Counted from the first letter of the stretch, positions 1 to 13,224 are shown. The stretch: DNA of 64,000 bases from Topomyia yanbarensis (GCF_030247195.1 NC_080672.1:376998166-377062165), one strand, 5' to 3'. Numbers and translations are program-made. The notes: generated by a model from the sequence alone, not told the origin.

Positions 1-2629
1 ACTGAACTAAAGAGTTATTTATCGCAACGGTACCTCCAATTTACGGTACTGAAAAGTTTCAAGGAATTTTGTCTGTTTCCCGGAAGATTACAAGAATGCG
101 TCGAAGCGGTACAGTCAACCGGCAACTGCGTCAAAACGTCAGGAAGACTCAGCACTTTCGGGACGTGGTCAACAGGTAACGGTCTATTAAGCTCCGGAAC
201 TAAACCGCAAAACTAAACATTACGGCCAATACGTGTAGGCTAAAAAACTGTATGGCTAGGAACTGATCACATTCAACGCATGCATTTTTATGGAAGCTGC
301 AAATTTGACATCAAACAGCTTCAGTGGCAGAAGTTCAATATTGCAAGATGCTTCCAAGAAATATAAATTTTCATTCGCCGAAAAATTTACCGCTAAGCTT
401 ATGATCTAGCAGGGAGTCTGTAGCTGTGGCCGGAAGCACGAATAAAACCAAAAGTTCGAATTTTTATTCGAGAGGAATACAAATCGTAAATTTACATTGC
501 ATGTTAAAACTACAATACATAGATACTCAGTCATTTTCTTATAATACCGATTTATTCTAAGCATGAATGCAAAAATTAAAAATGCTATGGCTCGAGAAAA
601 TGCAAACGACTCTACCTCTTGAGTGTATAATACGATTATACGCGTTGAGAATTATGGCGCAAGCCATAACTTTGTCTGACACATTTAGCAGCCAATCCGC
701 AGTGCTAACGCAAGCATCTAGAGAATGTATGATAATCTGCTTCAGTATGAAATAACTTCAAAAGATTAGCTCGTAACCCAAACGAAAAAGTTCTAACATG
801 TCTGACTATGAAACACGTACAAAGTTTTTGCCCAAACATGCACAATCGACTTTGGAAAGTTTTCCACAAATCCCTCTCACGTAGTTTCAAACCATTAACG
901 GCAACTACGGTCGATCTTTGTTCCTTTCCAGTTTATGACGGTTGGTCGTTCAAAACAAATGCTTGTACTTTCAGTCTGTCTAATATCATACAACTATCCT
1001 CGAGACTGTGTAAAATCAAAACTCCCTTTACGCTGGTAATATAGCGTGTCATTGACCTAATTGCAACTGATGCATGGTAATACAAACCTGCGTTATGAAG
1101 CCGAACTACTCCGACGTTAATCCTCTTTCAAATAGAATCCTCCTACCATCCTGTATTGCCACGGGTTTTATCACTCATCAAACAGATGTAGTTTACACTA
1201 GACAACTCCACAAACAATAATGCGTCCCCACCGATTGCTGCGAACTGCGTGGATGTGGGTTTTCATTCAAACAACACTAATTCCGTATTAGCTTTCAACG
1301 CGTAATTTATCATGCCTAATTCCACCATCAATAATAATTTGAACAATTTAGTAGCTGGATCCAGCCAAGCTTATTACTGTCGAATGCAATTTTCTGATCA
1401 CATGAGCAAATTTACTATATATTTTACGAGAGTGTTTCCCTTCGCACTAATACAAACACACGGGGACACTGGCAGTCGTTGTTGTTGATTCCGGTGAGCG
1501 AAGTTGGCTCTTCTTCGTCCCGCTTTCGGATGCTGCCATTTCAACGGAGAGCTGTTCCTGAAAGGATACTATTTCATCTGCACCGTTGGAATCCACACAA
1601 AAAACCGATAGAACGGATTAAGAAGCACTGCCGAAAATGCGCCTTCTCGCTGATCTGACTAGGCATAATTCTGACCGAATCGATATTTTCCTTCGTCTAT
1701 CGGTGAACGAGGTTCTAATATCAATTTATCATATTTTTTTCGATGGCTTTTTACACAAATTTCACACAGTTTATGGGTAATCACTGATTGTTTGAAGAAA
1801 GCCTTCCTAAAACTCTAATTACATAACATGTAATACCTCGAATACACCTAGTGCCAGATTTCCCAGGAACTTTCGATGTTTCATACAAACAATTCCCCTA
1901 CATTCGCACATTCATCTTGATTGACGTCGTTTCCTTAAAAACCACCCTGGGGACAACACCCCCATTCTTGTGTCGTGTCGCGCTACGCGAGCAGAGCTGG
2001 TAATAGGAGGGGATGGCTTAACAAATCTGATATCACTCGAGCCGTTCTACCGCGATGTCCACTTTCTCACTCTCGCACTAGGCCAGAACACTGCCCGATG
2101 GACAGGCTAAAATTAAAACGAGTCAAGCAGAAGGAGATTCCCGTTCCAAACGTTGGCAGGACAATCCGGCGAACCGCAGCCTCTTCGGGAAACATCTAGG
2201 TACGGCAATTGCTCACGGAATACTAGCAGAGTAGCACTAGAAGCAGTGGCAACAGAATCCTTGGCACCAGATATTCCAGCCAGCATTCAATTCATTCCGA
2301 CGACGCCAAATCTCATATCAGCACACGCATATATCCTCACAGAACTAGAAACCGACTCTCCTGCTCCTGTGTATACTACATGCACGATTCGCTCGGAGAG
2401 GCTTTTCCGGTGCCGGGAATGTATCTCCGCGTGAGCAATTTTCCATTATCGCTGTAAAGTTCAAGACCATGTGGTCGTACGCCTCCCTGCCAGCAACAAC
2501 AAAACAACGTGCAAAACTGTCGATTGTATGAAAAGTGTGCGAAAAGCTCCGAACGAAGTTTACTTCACAAATACAACACCAATTATGTACTGCGAGATCG
2601 TTAAGATCGTGCAGCGTGGGAAAAAGAGA
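1..2629. other. No gene recognised (left edge)
   Basis: I read both strands and found no domain, RNA gene or repeat I can name. Open frames here are short (under about 95 codons) and show no family motif. The GC-richer stretch around 1490-1640 and 1975-2440 could be regulatory or untranslated sequence of a gene off the left side, but nothing shows this directly. Confidence 0.4.
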
Positions 2630-2632
2630 GTC

Positions 2633-2662
<30 letters not shown>
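2630..2662. repeat. (GA)n microsatellite
   Basis: About 16 GA dinucleotides in a row, with a slightly interrupted start. It causes two overlapping low-complexity open frames that should not be read as genes. Confidence 0.9.
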
Positions 2663-2663
<1 letters not shown>

Positions 2664-3157
2664 CCAGCCTCCGAACGTGGCTACAGAACAAAGATACTCG
2701 AACTGATGAATGGCTTCCTACCGCCCGACCGGCGCGGCTGGGGGTGGTTTGCTGATGGGTGGTTGGTTCAATGAGAACACGTATTGGAAGATAGTTCTAC
2801 ACTTGACACAAAGGTCAATTGGTTACTATTTGCGTTGTGGAAATAGTAAACCAGTGGTAAAGGGGAATGAAGGCAGAGCTTTCTTCTAAAACGAGGAAAA
2901 GGCATTCTATTTGACATGAAAATTATGCTTTGAAACCTAGAATTGTACACAAAACTAGCCGTTAACAGACGCTGGTGCCGGCTTGAAAGCTTTTACTGCA
3001 ATGGCCTAATTCATTCATTCTACACCGCTCAAACAGTATCTGCAATCAGCAATCATCAATGTTATGCTTACGTGTCTGTTCTAACACACAGTAGGCTAAG
3101 AGGATATAATACGCTCCACCGCCAAAAACGTGCGAAAAATTAATTACGCCAAAACGG

Positions 3158-3692
3158 TCACGGAAAAAAATCCCTTAATAAATTCATGAAAACAAGATCA
3201 CGATTTCGTAAACTGAAGGATTTACGAAAACTGTGACCAATTTCCTGAAATTATGAATAATAAACCTCGTATTCATGAAACTTTTTGTGTTTCCAAAAAA
3301 CTAGTTCGTGTCTAATATATACGGGGGGTTACATTCGAATGCTTGGTAGGGTTACTGTGGTTGTTTTTCTTGTGATCCTTGTTCACAATACACAGCCGAC
3401 AGCTAAACGATGTTCATGATTGCAGAATCTTAGTCACGATTTGCGTAATTTCTATTTCGTGGTATTTTGATCATGAGCAGAGTGATTCCTGTTCATGATT
3501 TCAGAATACTATATAGTTCCCGTGCAAATTTCATGACCATGTTGCATGAAATTGGAAATGATTAGAGATAGCTTCTAAATATAACAAGCACGCAAGATAG
3601 ATGCACGGTCAAGTACTAGGAATCGTGAATTAGTTCACGAATCCATGAATAATATTTCATGATCATGTGAAATATTTTAGGAATGGTCAGTC
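3158..3692. repeat. Left part of a hairpin-rich repeat family
   Basis: Rich in short words such as TTCACGAA, CATGAATAATATT and TTCGTGAA that recur in the 95-bp array at 6819-7372. The last unit (about 3590-3692) matches that array and ends at the 14-bp duplication shared with 6818-6831. The two pieces were therefore probably one array before an insertion split them. No coding capacity. Confidence 0.65.
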
Positions 3693-6600
3693 CAGACTAT
3701 TTCCCTCTCCTAGGTTGACGGGTTTGACGGTACTGCAAACATCTTCAAGCATATTTGAGCAGACACCTGCTTTAAGATGGTTATTGCATTACGCCTCGAT
3801 AGTGGTGCATCGAGGATACCGAGAGGGCTTATGGGCCTTTTTTATGTTTTTTGTTATTTTATACTCTGCACCAGTCCAAACTAACAGTCAGCTTAGAGCC
3901 TGTGCACACTGGCGTGGCCGATTGGCGGGTCGCCGTGGATTGACTTTTTCTGTGGGCTGTCTTTGCAGACATTGTTCAACAGCTTAACGGCTGTCTTTTT
4001 GAGCACGGCTCGCAGTGGGAGTCATTGTGTGTCGATTTATCGATCGACCTCGTCAACGTGCACAGGCGCATTAAAAAAAATAACAGATGAAGGGTTCATT
4101 AGTTGTGTTGTGTTGTAATAATTGTAGTTTTTAGTACTAGTGTAAAATTGTTATGTGCTAGTCGTATGTCTATCAGTGTATGTATTCGTCTGAGTATTTG
4201 TGACATATGGGTCAGGGAATGGATGCAGAACTGGCTTATATGATAGAATAGTGGGTAATCCTTCTTTGGATCACTTTTTATCAGTGTTCAATTCGTGCAT
4301 TCGATTCGACTCATTCGGTTGGATAAATGAAGGTACGATTAATTTATCGACGCACATCAATCATCCATTCCCGGTCAGCATAGCATGAGAAACTTTTAAC
4401 GGAATGCAATTGTCGTTAATAATAAATATATCATTTTCTGGCATTTAAACGATTCCAAGTAGTTTTATTGCATTGTACATGTGTGTTGTTCAAACAATAC
4501 TCAATAGTAATACTAACTCTTCTCTTTATTTCATTTTGTTTTATTTATTTTCGGTCTCATGCGTCACATTCCTATGATGGCCTCTCCGAGTTCATTCATC
4601 AAAAAAGGGTAACATTGCTGCCAATAATGACTATTCGCTACCATCAGATATCGCCAGGTTTCAGAAGAATTGAGATGTACTCCCATACTCAATTGAATCA
4701 GATAAGTAGGAACGACCAAAAACTGCAAGTAGCATATTACACATGTCTTATTTTAACACATTAAATATTATTTGTATTAACTTATTATTTCCAGGTAACA
4801 CACATATTTCAACACACAACACTTCCCATACACACGTAAACATTCAAACTCGCAAATATACAAATGGTCGACAGGTGACTGGGCCAAGTGCATTCACTCG
4901 TAGGATCTATCATTTCGATGATCGCCTCGATTCTACGAAACGAGTGCACAATTAAGATGACATAAGCTAGTCTCGTCTGGTGAATGCATGTAACCTGGGA
5001 GCCCCAGGCACGACAGGACGAGACGGACAGATGACGGACTGGACTCAACGGGGCCTAGTTCAGAGTTTTAGGCATTCTTCAATGCACGGCTAGTGACATA
5101 AAAAAAGAAAGGATGTGCCATGTGGTGTGGTTGGCTATTCAAGAATTGGTAGAATTTGAAGTACTAATGTATGTCTTTCATGTGATGATCATAAATTCAG
5201 CTGTATCGTGTACCTATCTAATCTATTACGTCTCTCATATATTGTCCTTTATTTCTTCTTTTCGAGTCATATACTCCATTCTACACCCGCCTTCAGCTGG
5301 GTCAGCAAAGATGGTGATAGTGAACGTCTTAATAATCACACATTCTCAAACGCGGTCTCAAGCGGGAACCTACAAAAATGCCCTCGCGCACGCGATTGCG
5401 AATCGATCACGTCCGTAAGTCTATTCTTGATCCTAGAAGCCTAAGTCCATGCCTTCAGCTGGACCAATTAAGAAAATACGCACATACCTATTAGACAACA
5501 CGTCTCATGGCGACATGACCGGGAACCCTATCGATATAAACGATCCCCCACTCTCTGCCAGAATTCTAACCGCACACCGAAAATTTAATATCAGACTCAC
5601 GGTTCGCGCGACCATTCAAGAACACACGTTACAAAATCACGTCAGCGCACAAACGTTAGAGCCCCTCACGATTTTCCAAGCAACCTACGCCCACGAACTC
5701 GCAAACATGATTACACCCCGGTGATAAGGTGAAAATCTCAGCACACATAAACTTAGCAACACGATCTCAAGCGTCAACCTTCAAACTCCCGCGCTCGCGC
5801 CATCATAAATCGGGATCGTCTGGATGTCTCTATCCTCGGTACCAACAATCTAGGTCCTTGTTAATTAATAAAAAAAATTGAAAAATAACTCCCATATCCA
5901 CTAGAGAAAACGTTCCATGGCGACATGACCGGAAACTCTAGTGATATGGGGTAACTCTCTCCCTGTCAGAATGTTATCCGTACACCGAAAGCTAAAGATC
6001 AAAATGACGGTCCGCGAATATATGAATGGCCGCAGGGTTTCAAAATCGAATTTATACACACGAAGTCACATACACGCGAGCACACGCGACAAACGCGTCA
6101 ACATACGAACGCCGAAGCCCTTCGCGATCATCTACGCACACCTATACCCGCGATCGCGTAAACTTGATAACACTCCGGCAATTGTGTGAACATTTTAGTA
6201 CTTACGAAGTTACAAACGCGGTCTCAAACGCGAACCCGCAAACGCGCGCGATCATGAATCGGTCACATCCGGAAATCTTTAGCCTTCATTCTAGCAATTT
6301 AGGTCCATACATTCAGTTGGACCAATAAAAAAAATAAAGCTCATATCCACTAGACCACGCGTTCTACGGCGACATGAATGGGAATTCTAGTAATATGTAA
6401 GAACCCACTTTCTTCTGGAATCTGAACCGTACACAAAAAATTAAGTATCAGATTCACGGTCCGCGCGCGATCATTCTAGAACACACGCGAATATGCGAAA
6501 GGCACACGGTTATGAAATAGAAATTATACACGCGAAGTTCATACACGTTAGCACACGCGATCGAGCACGTTAACGTACAAATGCTCGAGCCCTTCGCGAT

Positions 6601-6818
6601 GATACACGCGATCGCGAGCCCCTACGCCCGCACATACCTGAACCGTACAATGAATATCACATTCAGAATCACGGCCCGCTACAATTGGCCTAATGCAGTG
6701 TTTTAGTGAGCGACATTGCCTGTCTCGTCTGCAAATTGTAGTATGTGATTCTGACGGGGAGCCCTTCCGAGAACCTAGCTCTACAGCTCCAGTAGGACAA
6801 CTTTCGAAGAAAAAAAAA
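3693..6818 (+). mobile_element. A-tailed non-coding insertion (LINE-mobilised type), 3126 bp
   Basis: Bounded by a direct repeat AGGAATGGTCAGTC (3679-3692 and 6818-6831) and ending in an A-rich tail at about 6808-6818. Variable-length duplications plus an A tail are the mark of target-primed reverse transcription. No reverse transcriptase or endonuclease frame is present, so it is either a non-autonomous element or the untranslated part of a LINE. Segments 4501-4653 and 4880-5100 reappear at 47263-47408 and 48470-48690. The segment 5447-6640 is built of degenerate repeats also seen at 46480-47200 and 49035-49300. Family unknown to me. Confidence 0.6.
5447..6640 (+). repeat. Degenerate tandem units of about 400-450 bp
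   Basis: Units begin near 5447, 5850 and 6303 with a variant of CCTTCAGCTGGACCAAT. They continue with recognisable words (CATATCCACTAGA, CGGCGACATGA, ACGGTCCGCGCG, AGCCCTTCGCGATC). The same units occur at about 46488, 46868 and 49037. The many CGCGA-type words make the stretch locally CG-rich and produce spurious open frames. Confidence 0.65.
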
Positions 6819-7372
6819 GGAATGGTCAGTCGTGACTATTTTACTAGAAATTATAAACCAGCTCACGAATACATGAATAATATTTGATGATTTTGTGGAC
6901 TATTTCACGAGCACGAATGGTATGTCGTGACAATTATATCAGCAATCATGAATCAGTTCACGAATACGTGAAAAATATGTTATGAATTCGCGAACTATTT
7001 CACGAGTACGAATGGTAAGTCGCGACTTTAAATTCATCAATACATGAATAATATTCTATGAATTCGTGAACTATTTCACGGCAACAAATGGTAAATCATG
7101 GCTGTTATACTAGGATTCATTAACTAGTTCACGAATACATGAATAATATTGAATGGTTTCGTGAATAATTCCACTAACGCGAATGGTAAGTGGTGACTAG
7201 TATACTAGGAATCGAGAAACAGTTCACGAATACATAAATAATTTTTCATGATTTCGTGAACTATTTCTCGACCATGAATGGTAAGTCGGGACTATTTTAC
7301 TAGGAATCATGAACCAGTTCACGAGTTCATGAATAATATTTAATGATTTTGTGATCGTTCTAATATAATAAG
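6819..7372. repeat. Tandem array, 95-bp period, about six units
   Basis: The word AATGG followed by TAAGT or TCAGT recurs at 6821, 6916, 7011, 7087, 7182 and 7277. That is a strict 95-bp step except one unit shortened to 76. Each unit contains an imperfect palindrome: a left arm with GTTCACGAA and CATGAA and a right arm with TTCATG and TTCGTGAAC, separated by TAATATT. Each repeat can therefore fold into a hairpin of about 40 nt. No open frame. Confidence 0.85.
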
Positions 7373-9170
7373 AATCATAAATTAATTCACGAGGATTGTA
7401 TCGATTCAAGAAGAAAACTCCATGTTTCATGAAATAGTTCACGAGAAAGTATTCTGACTGTTTTGATTTTGTGAACCTATGAATAACATCATAAGTCATC
7501 CTTTGGTTTTATGAATAATGTTCTTAAAGTTGTGTACTAGTTCACGTGCAGAAAAACGATTTGGTAATGACATGGCGGAAAACATGACTTACGTTACGTA
7601 ATAGGGGATTGGGGGTTAGAGAAATTTGTGCAGTTTGTTACATGGGGGGAGGAGAAAGTCAATTTTGGGCAATTTTTGAGTTACGTAATTTATGAATGGT
7701 CCCTAATAAAAGCGTTACGCGGGCGTTATTGAAGGGAAATTGAACATAATTATAAACCCATTTTTTGTTCATGGTTCTCTTTTCGTAACGTAAAAACGTG
7801 GTTGTTCCAGAATTCGTGGCACTTTATTCACGATTTTAGGAACATTTTTTTTCATGTAAAGCGTAAAGCACTAATGTCTTCTGGGATGTTTTATGATGAT
7901 CCAAGACCTATATTTAGATGATATAGTTATAATTTTAAAGTATGAAAAACAAGATGAAGTCTCTAGAAATGTTGAAGAACTTGTTTTAGCAAACATCTTT
8001 ACTGAAGACCATAAATATCTATTTATAGTACACTAGAAGTTATTGACCGTTGTTTGTGAATGACACATTGAAAAATTTTTTTTCAAAATAATTTCTTAAA
8101 TATCCTAGATAAAGCTTTAACATGTTCCACGAAGTTTTTCGTCTTATCAAAATATATGTCTTTCTCGAAGAGATCATCGGTCTATTTCTTGTGACATAGA
8201 AGTTATTGGGTAATTTTTGATAAAATTAGCTAGAGTTTCAAAAGTAATAACTTTTAAACGGGCAAAAACAGGCAGCCAGCTGTAAATGCAATTAGAAATG
8301 CTACATTAACACTATAAAACTCAATGGAGTTCACTTGTCTCCAGTACAGTTATGTATGATTTGAAAAAAACTATTGGACTTCAAAAATTATCCGATATCT
8401 TCGAAAATACTCGAGATAAGAAAAAAAATATACGTAACAAAAATTGTGTATTTTGACATATGAAATAACTTCGTAGAATATATGAAACCCCTAGGTATAA
8501 TAATTGAAAAGATATTTAAAAAAATGTTTTTGGGTGTCATCCAAATATAACGAGCTATAACTTCATAAGCATTTAAAGAAGAGACTTCGTGCATTCAGCA
8601 ATGCTATTTGTAAAAGCAATCTCCACAACTGTTTCAAAGACGTTAGCTCATTTCTTTTACAAAAAAAAGTGTAGTTGAGAAATCTCACTTGTAGGAGGAT
8701 TAATCAAGAAAATCATAGCAGCAAAACTTGCTATTTTTGATGAGCTGTCCGAAAACACTATTGACGTAAACTCATATAGCATAGTAAACTCAGCCGCTTG
8801 CACGTTAACAGACAATCACCATTTGAAACATTTCATTTTTCAAAAATTGACAGATTACGTTGAAAATACACGAGATAAGCCATTGCTGTAATATAGAAAG
8901 TTGTGCATTTCGATAATTCAAACCTTTTTACGGAACATACCGAACATGCCTGAATGATATTTAAATAGTAATATTAATGAATTGGCTTTAAAAGGGCCAT
9001 CCTCAAACAACCAGCAATAATGTTAGATAAAGACTTTGTGTCTTCAGTAAAGTTGTTGTCAAAAGCTAACTCTACAGCTTTGCCGAAGACATAATTTTAA
9101 TATATGCATTTGCAAGAAAGTTGGTAAAAATATCTCACTTTTAGGGAGATAATCATTAAAGTAACAACAT
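7373..9170. other. AT-rich repetitive stretch without genes
   Basis: The first 500 bp still carry scattered words of the hairpin family (to about 7860). From 7900 on, loosely repeated AT-rich text recurs (for example phrases around GAAGTTATTG and CTTCAGTAAAGTTG). It resembles old transposon sequence. No coding domain seen. Confidence 0.4.
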
Positions 9171-9179
9171 CATATAAAT

Positions 9180-10664
9180 GGACTTGTAATGTCCACGTAT
9201 GCCGTCAAGACCAGGAATGACTGAATTTTTTAGGTTGCTAATTGCTGCTATAACCTGCCGATCTGTATCAGTGAAACTTCTTAAAGGACAAATATTAAAT
9301 GGAGTGTCTCTACAAGCGTGCGCAATTTGATCAGCAGATGAAATAGTTTCATTGAATGCGCCTTTAAAGTGAGTGTGGAATAAGTCGAAGCCAGATTGGC
9401 AGTCTGTTCCTTCAAAAACATATCAGTAGGTAATCCATTCTCCTTCCGCTTGGAGTTTACGAATTTCCAAAACTGTCAGAGATTACTGCGCAGGTTTGCT
9501 TGTGTTCGAATGGAGTTGCGTTTGTACAAGAGAATGTTATAGGTTCGATAATTATTACTCGCTTGCGCAAAACGATACTTGGCGAATCGAAAGCGTGTAC
9601 GGCAACACAATCGAAGTGCCTCACATCTGAGTCGTTTAAGACGCCGTAGATGTGCATTACTCCACGGTGGCTTACGAACTGGCCTACGCAGAGGAACATA
9701 ATCAACCATGAGAGCATTAATCACGGCAATGAAATATTCAACGGCCCAGTCAATATCTTCCGTATGATCAGTGAATGCCAATCAGTATGAAGTGCTGATG
9801 CAAGTCCCAAGAAATCAGCTCGGTGAAAGTCAAAACCAAAATCATTCAGGCTATCCTCAAAAATAACAGGTTTCGGCAGACTGATAATAACTTCTATGCT
9901 GGAGGATGATTTGCATCATTCACAGTAATGGATTCAGCAGGTTCGTGGATCTGACAGTCGGCAAGTGCTGTCTCATTCAATAAGACAATGTCCAGGATAC
10001 GACCGTAAGGGTTTTCAACGCTATTAATTTGTGTGAGACAGTTTAAGCTGAATCCATCCAATAGCGCAGCGCAAGCGGTAGGAATGTAAGAGCGAAGCAC
10101 GTTGACTACAGGTGCGACATTGTCATGTGTGTCCCAAATAAGGCTAGACAGATTGTAGTCTCCAAAGTATAATGCGCAGTCATTACTTCTAAGGCAAGAA
10201 AAACAGCATCAATCGATCGGACATGGTTGTTTGTACTGACTCTTACGATCTGGTGGAAAATAAATTACACCGATGCTGACAAAACGATCAGGTAGCTTCA
10301 GTGTAATGAACAGCTGTTCAAGCGAAACGTCACCAGGTGTTGGATCGACGAATCTATTCAACACAGTAGATACGGCCTCTCCGCGTGATTTACGGCTGTT
10401 CACAAAACTGCGATCGTTTCTATAAACAGCATATGTATCGTCAAAAAGTTGACGAGAAAAAATTCTATCATCTAACCAAGTCTCGGTGAGAACAACAATG
10501 TCATAAGGGGAGGAAGAGATTGCTAGGGAAACTTCATCGTTTTTCGTGCGTAGGCCTCGGATGTCCTGGTAATAAATCGTCAGTTTACCATTCAAGTCTG
10601 CGTCGAGAGTCAATTTCTCAAATTCCTCGACATCATTCCAAATATGATTGCTGGAAGTTGTCAA
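9180..10664 (-). pseudogene. Broken non-LTR retrotransposon: endonuclease and linker, RT missing
   Basis: Read on the minus strand. 10664-10209 encodes the start of an APE-type endonuclease: an IYYQDIRGLRTK-like first strand and an LTETWLDD segment, the metal-binding Glu being the one in TETW. After a frame break, 10200-9894 carries a YFGDYNLSSLIWD segment, the usual GD(F/Y)N endonuclease motif. 9781-9476 is the linker rich in Arg and Leu (WSNAHLRRLKRLR) that precedes the reverse transcriptase. The copy stops near 9180, where the RT domain should begin. At least two frame breaks, so inactive. Family is Jockey/CR1-like by wording; the exact clade is not settled. Confidence 0.75.
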
Positions 10665-10682
10665 TATTTGAGAGACGAGCAG

Positions 10683-10990
10683 TGTCCTTCAGCAGGATAT
10701 ATACTCCTGCTTATGTTACCTGACGAAGTAACGCTGCATGCGGATGGAATAACACTGGAGGCTTGAAGATCAAATAGATTTAAAAACGTGTTGAAGCTTT
10801 GATGATCGGGTGACGTCACACACGCCTGGTAGGTATCATTACCTACCTAAAAAGGTGAGCAGCACCAGTCGAAGCTTCAGCAGGACATATACTGCCGCTA
10901 ATGTTACCTGACGGAGTATTGCCGAATACTAATGGAATAGCCCTGGACGCTTGAAGACCAAACAGATTTTGAAAACGTGTCGTAGAATTG
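10683..10990 (-). repeat. Two tandem repeats upstream of the non-LTR endonuclease
   Basis: About 110-bp copies at 10683-10790 and 10868-10990 share CTTCAGCAGGA, TATACT, ATGTTACCTGACG and GAAAACGTGT-like words in the same order, offset by about 185 bp. They lie just upstream (minus strand) of the endonuclease start. Repeated 5' untranslated monomers often act as internal promoters in non-LTR elements. Confidence 0.65.
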
Positions 10991-11158
10991 AAAGATGGTG
11001 ACAGTTGATAGATCGGCAGTTACGGGGTCGGAAGGGGCTTCCACCGTGCGGTTTTTAATCGAGGGTCTGCCCCAAAGGGAAGAAGAGCGTGTCAGGATAA
11101 GAATAAGAAGAGTGGCAGATTTGACAAGCTCAAACAATGTGTACAATAATATTATTAG

Positions 11159-11493
11159 CGGGCCTTAGACGTTCAATATTTTTGACAATACTAGACAGTA
11201 TTGACAAAAGTATTGCACGTGTAATGGAAAAAAGTTGTATTGACGATGTGGATTTCAAAAGCGGACCCTACACGAGCAGAAATATTGACAATAAACCAAT
11301 TATTGATCAATATATTGATCGTGAAAATATTTTGAAAATATTGATTATGCAGAATTCAATCCCATTGAAGTAGTCTTGTCAATATTTTTATTGACAATAT
11401 TCTTGTCTCTTGTAGGGTCCGCTAAACGGAACTGAAATATTGTAACAATATCGTCAATACTGGTATTGACAAAAATATTGAACGTGTAAGGGC
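11159..11493. mobile_element. MITE with long terminal inverted repeats
   Basis: The left end, GGCCTTAGACGTTCAATATT, is matched inverted by the right end, which reads AATATTGAACGTGTAAGGGCC. The interior repeats TATTGACAAAAATATTG-like words, so the element can fold almost completely on itself. No protein. Confidence 0.7.
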
Positions 11494-11844
11494 CACTATT
11501 GGTGACAAACGCCTTGAGAACCTCAAAAAGGCTGAAAGCACTAGTTTCCATATTCAAAACATTGTTTTAATTAATTTTGATTTTACCAACTTCTTTTTTC
11601 TGGAAGTAAAGCAGTATTTACGCAATATAGATGTTGCCAATTGTAAAACCAAAACTCTCGCTTTACGTACGCCTATACCTTATCTGGTATCATCTTGGGT
11701 TTTCACGTCATTTGCAGTTTGACAAGACCAAAATTTTACAAGACCATAATTTGATGTTGGAACGGTCTATCCCTGAGAATCATCATAGGAAGGGCAATCC
11801 CTCGTTTTTAATGCATCCCGGTGAAGATAAGACTGCCAACTCTA

Positions 11845-12248
11845 AGAGCATGTTCAGGAGTGTTTCAGTTTTAGATTCATAATTTTGACAGTTCTATAAT
11901 CTAAAAATGAATATTTTAAAACTAGAACTTTCTCTCCCCAGCAGCAGTTTTAGCGGATGTTCTATTCAATTCAAAATCCACGTCTCGCCATGCCTTCAGC
12001 GTTACTGCATTCAAATTTATTTTTCCCCAGTCTATCGGGTCTAAGGGTCTGTGCTGAAAACTTAAAACACAATTCTAAACATGTTTTAAAATCAGCAACA
12101 AATAGAACGACGTCGTATAACAGCTTTAAATTTTAAAACAAAACTGTTCGAAATTATAGAACAAAACGCTATGCTGGGGATGTGAATGTTTCAGTTCCAG
12201 TTCTACTTTGAAACTCCTATACAAAATAAAACGCTCCTGAACATGCCC
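11845..12248. mobile_element. MITE with TA target duplication
   Basis: The left terminus AGAGCATGTTCAGGAG and the inverted right terminus GGGCATGTTCAGGAG are each flanked by TA (11843-11844 and 12249-12250). 404 bp, no coding. TA duplication fits a Tc1/mariner/pogo-type or ISL2EU-like mobiliser; superfamily not decided. Confidence 0.7.
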
Positions 12249-13224
12249 TAAACGCCCAAATGTGACGGCTCCGTCACCGGGTCTATATGCGACGTGGGTT
12301 TGCTCTACAACGGCCCCGCCGATGTTAACCTTACAATTTGCACACCGTTTTTTGATCGGCTATCTTCAAATTTACGAAATCGAACATTTCATGAGAAGTG
12401 TGGTACGATTAAGCTTTGTTTTAAAACCAAGAATTACCATTATCACTCACCTACGCGAGAAGAAGCTTATGCGAGTTCCAACTATTCCGAGATAAGATGA
12501 GTCGCAAAATTCTCCGTCTCAACGAATAGCGTGAGAATTATTTGTCCGATAAAATTTATCCGATTCTTTTTCCTTCTCACGGGAGAAATCAATTAAAGTG
12601 TCAAAATATACAATTCATTTCCAAGAAAAGCGACAAAGAAGTATGATAGACTTGTTTCTTTCGTGTTTTGGAATAGCGCCAGCAAGGCAGCAAGCGCAAA
12701 AAGCATACTGTGATACTCATTTGCTCATTATCCGACGGATTTATTTATCCGGATAAATAATGCGTTGATTTATCCGGAAAAGTTGCTTGAGTGCTAATAA
12801 CTCTTCGTGTGGAAAATGTGAGTTTTTACTGTCTAAGTGGCAAATCATCCGAACCCATTTACTCATATTAGTGATAATTGCAATGCAAGCTTAAAACCAT
12901 ATCCTAGCATTATCCGCCAGTTTGTTTCGTTTCACTGAATCGTTCATTGCCTCGAAATACACAAACACAGATTTGCGACGTAAACAGCATATCGGTGAGA
13001 AGATTTGATGAATGCAAGAAGCTTTTAAAAATGCAGTATTGTTAGTACTTACTTACCTGCTGGAATAGGTAAGCGAATATGCGAACAATTCTTATGTTTT
13101 CAAAATATTCCATACTCGTTTATACCTGTAAAACGACCATAAAACGTAATGTTTCGCCAATTCGAGCATCAGTATCACTCAAATTATAAGCAGTAAATAT
13201 TGAAGTTCTAGTCAAACTACGGAA

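Noticed and set aside
2471..2774. Overlapping frames of 94 and 79 codons across a GA repeat
   Set aside because: Arg-Glu repeats from the microsatellite keep the frames open.
5113..6328. Several frames of 80-100 codons in the repeat-built insertion
   Set aside because: They follow the degenerate 400-450-bp units and differ between units by frameshifts and stops.
6819..7372. Possible CRISPR-like array (regular spacing, palindromic repeats)
   Set aside because: The whole 95-bp unit repeats, with no variable spacers, and the context is an insect genome; it is an ordinary tandem repeat.
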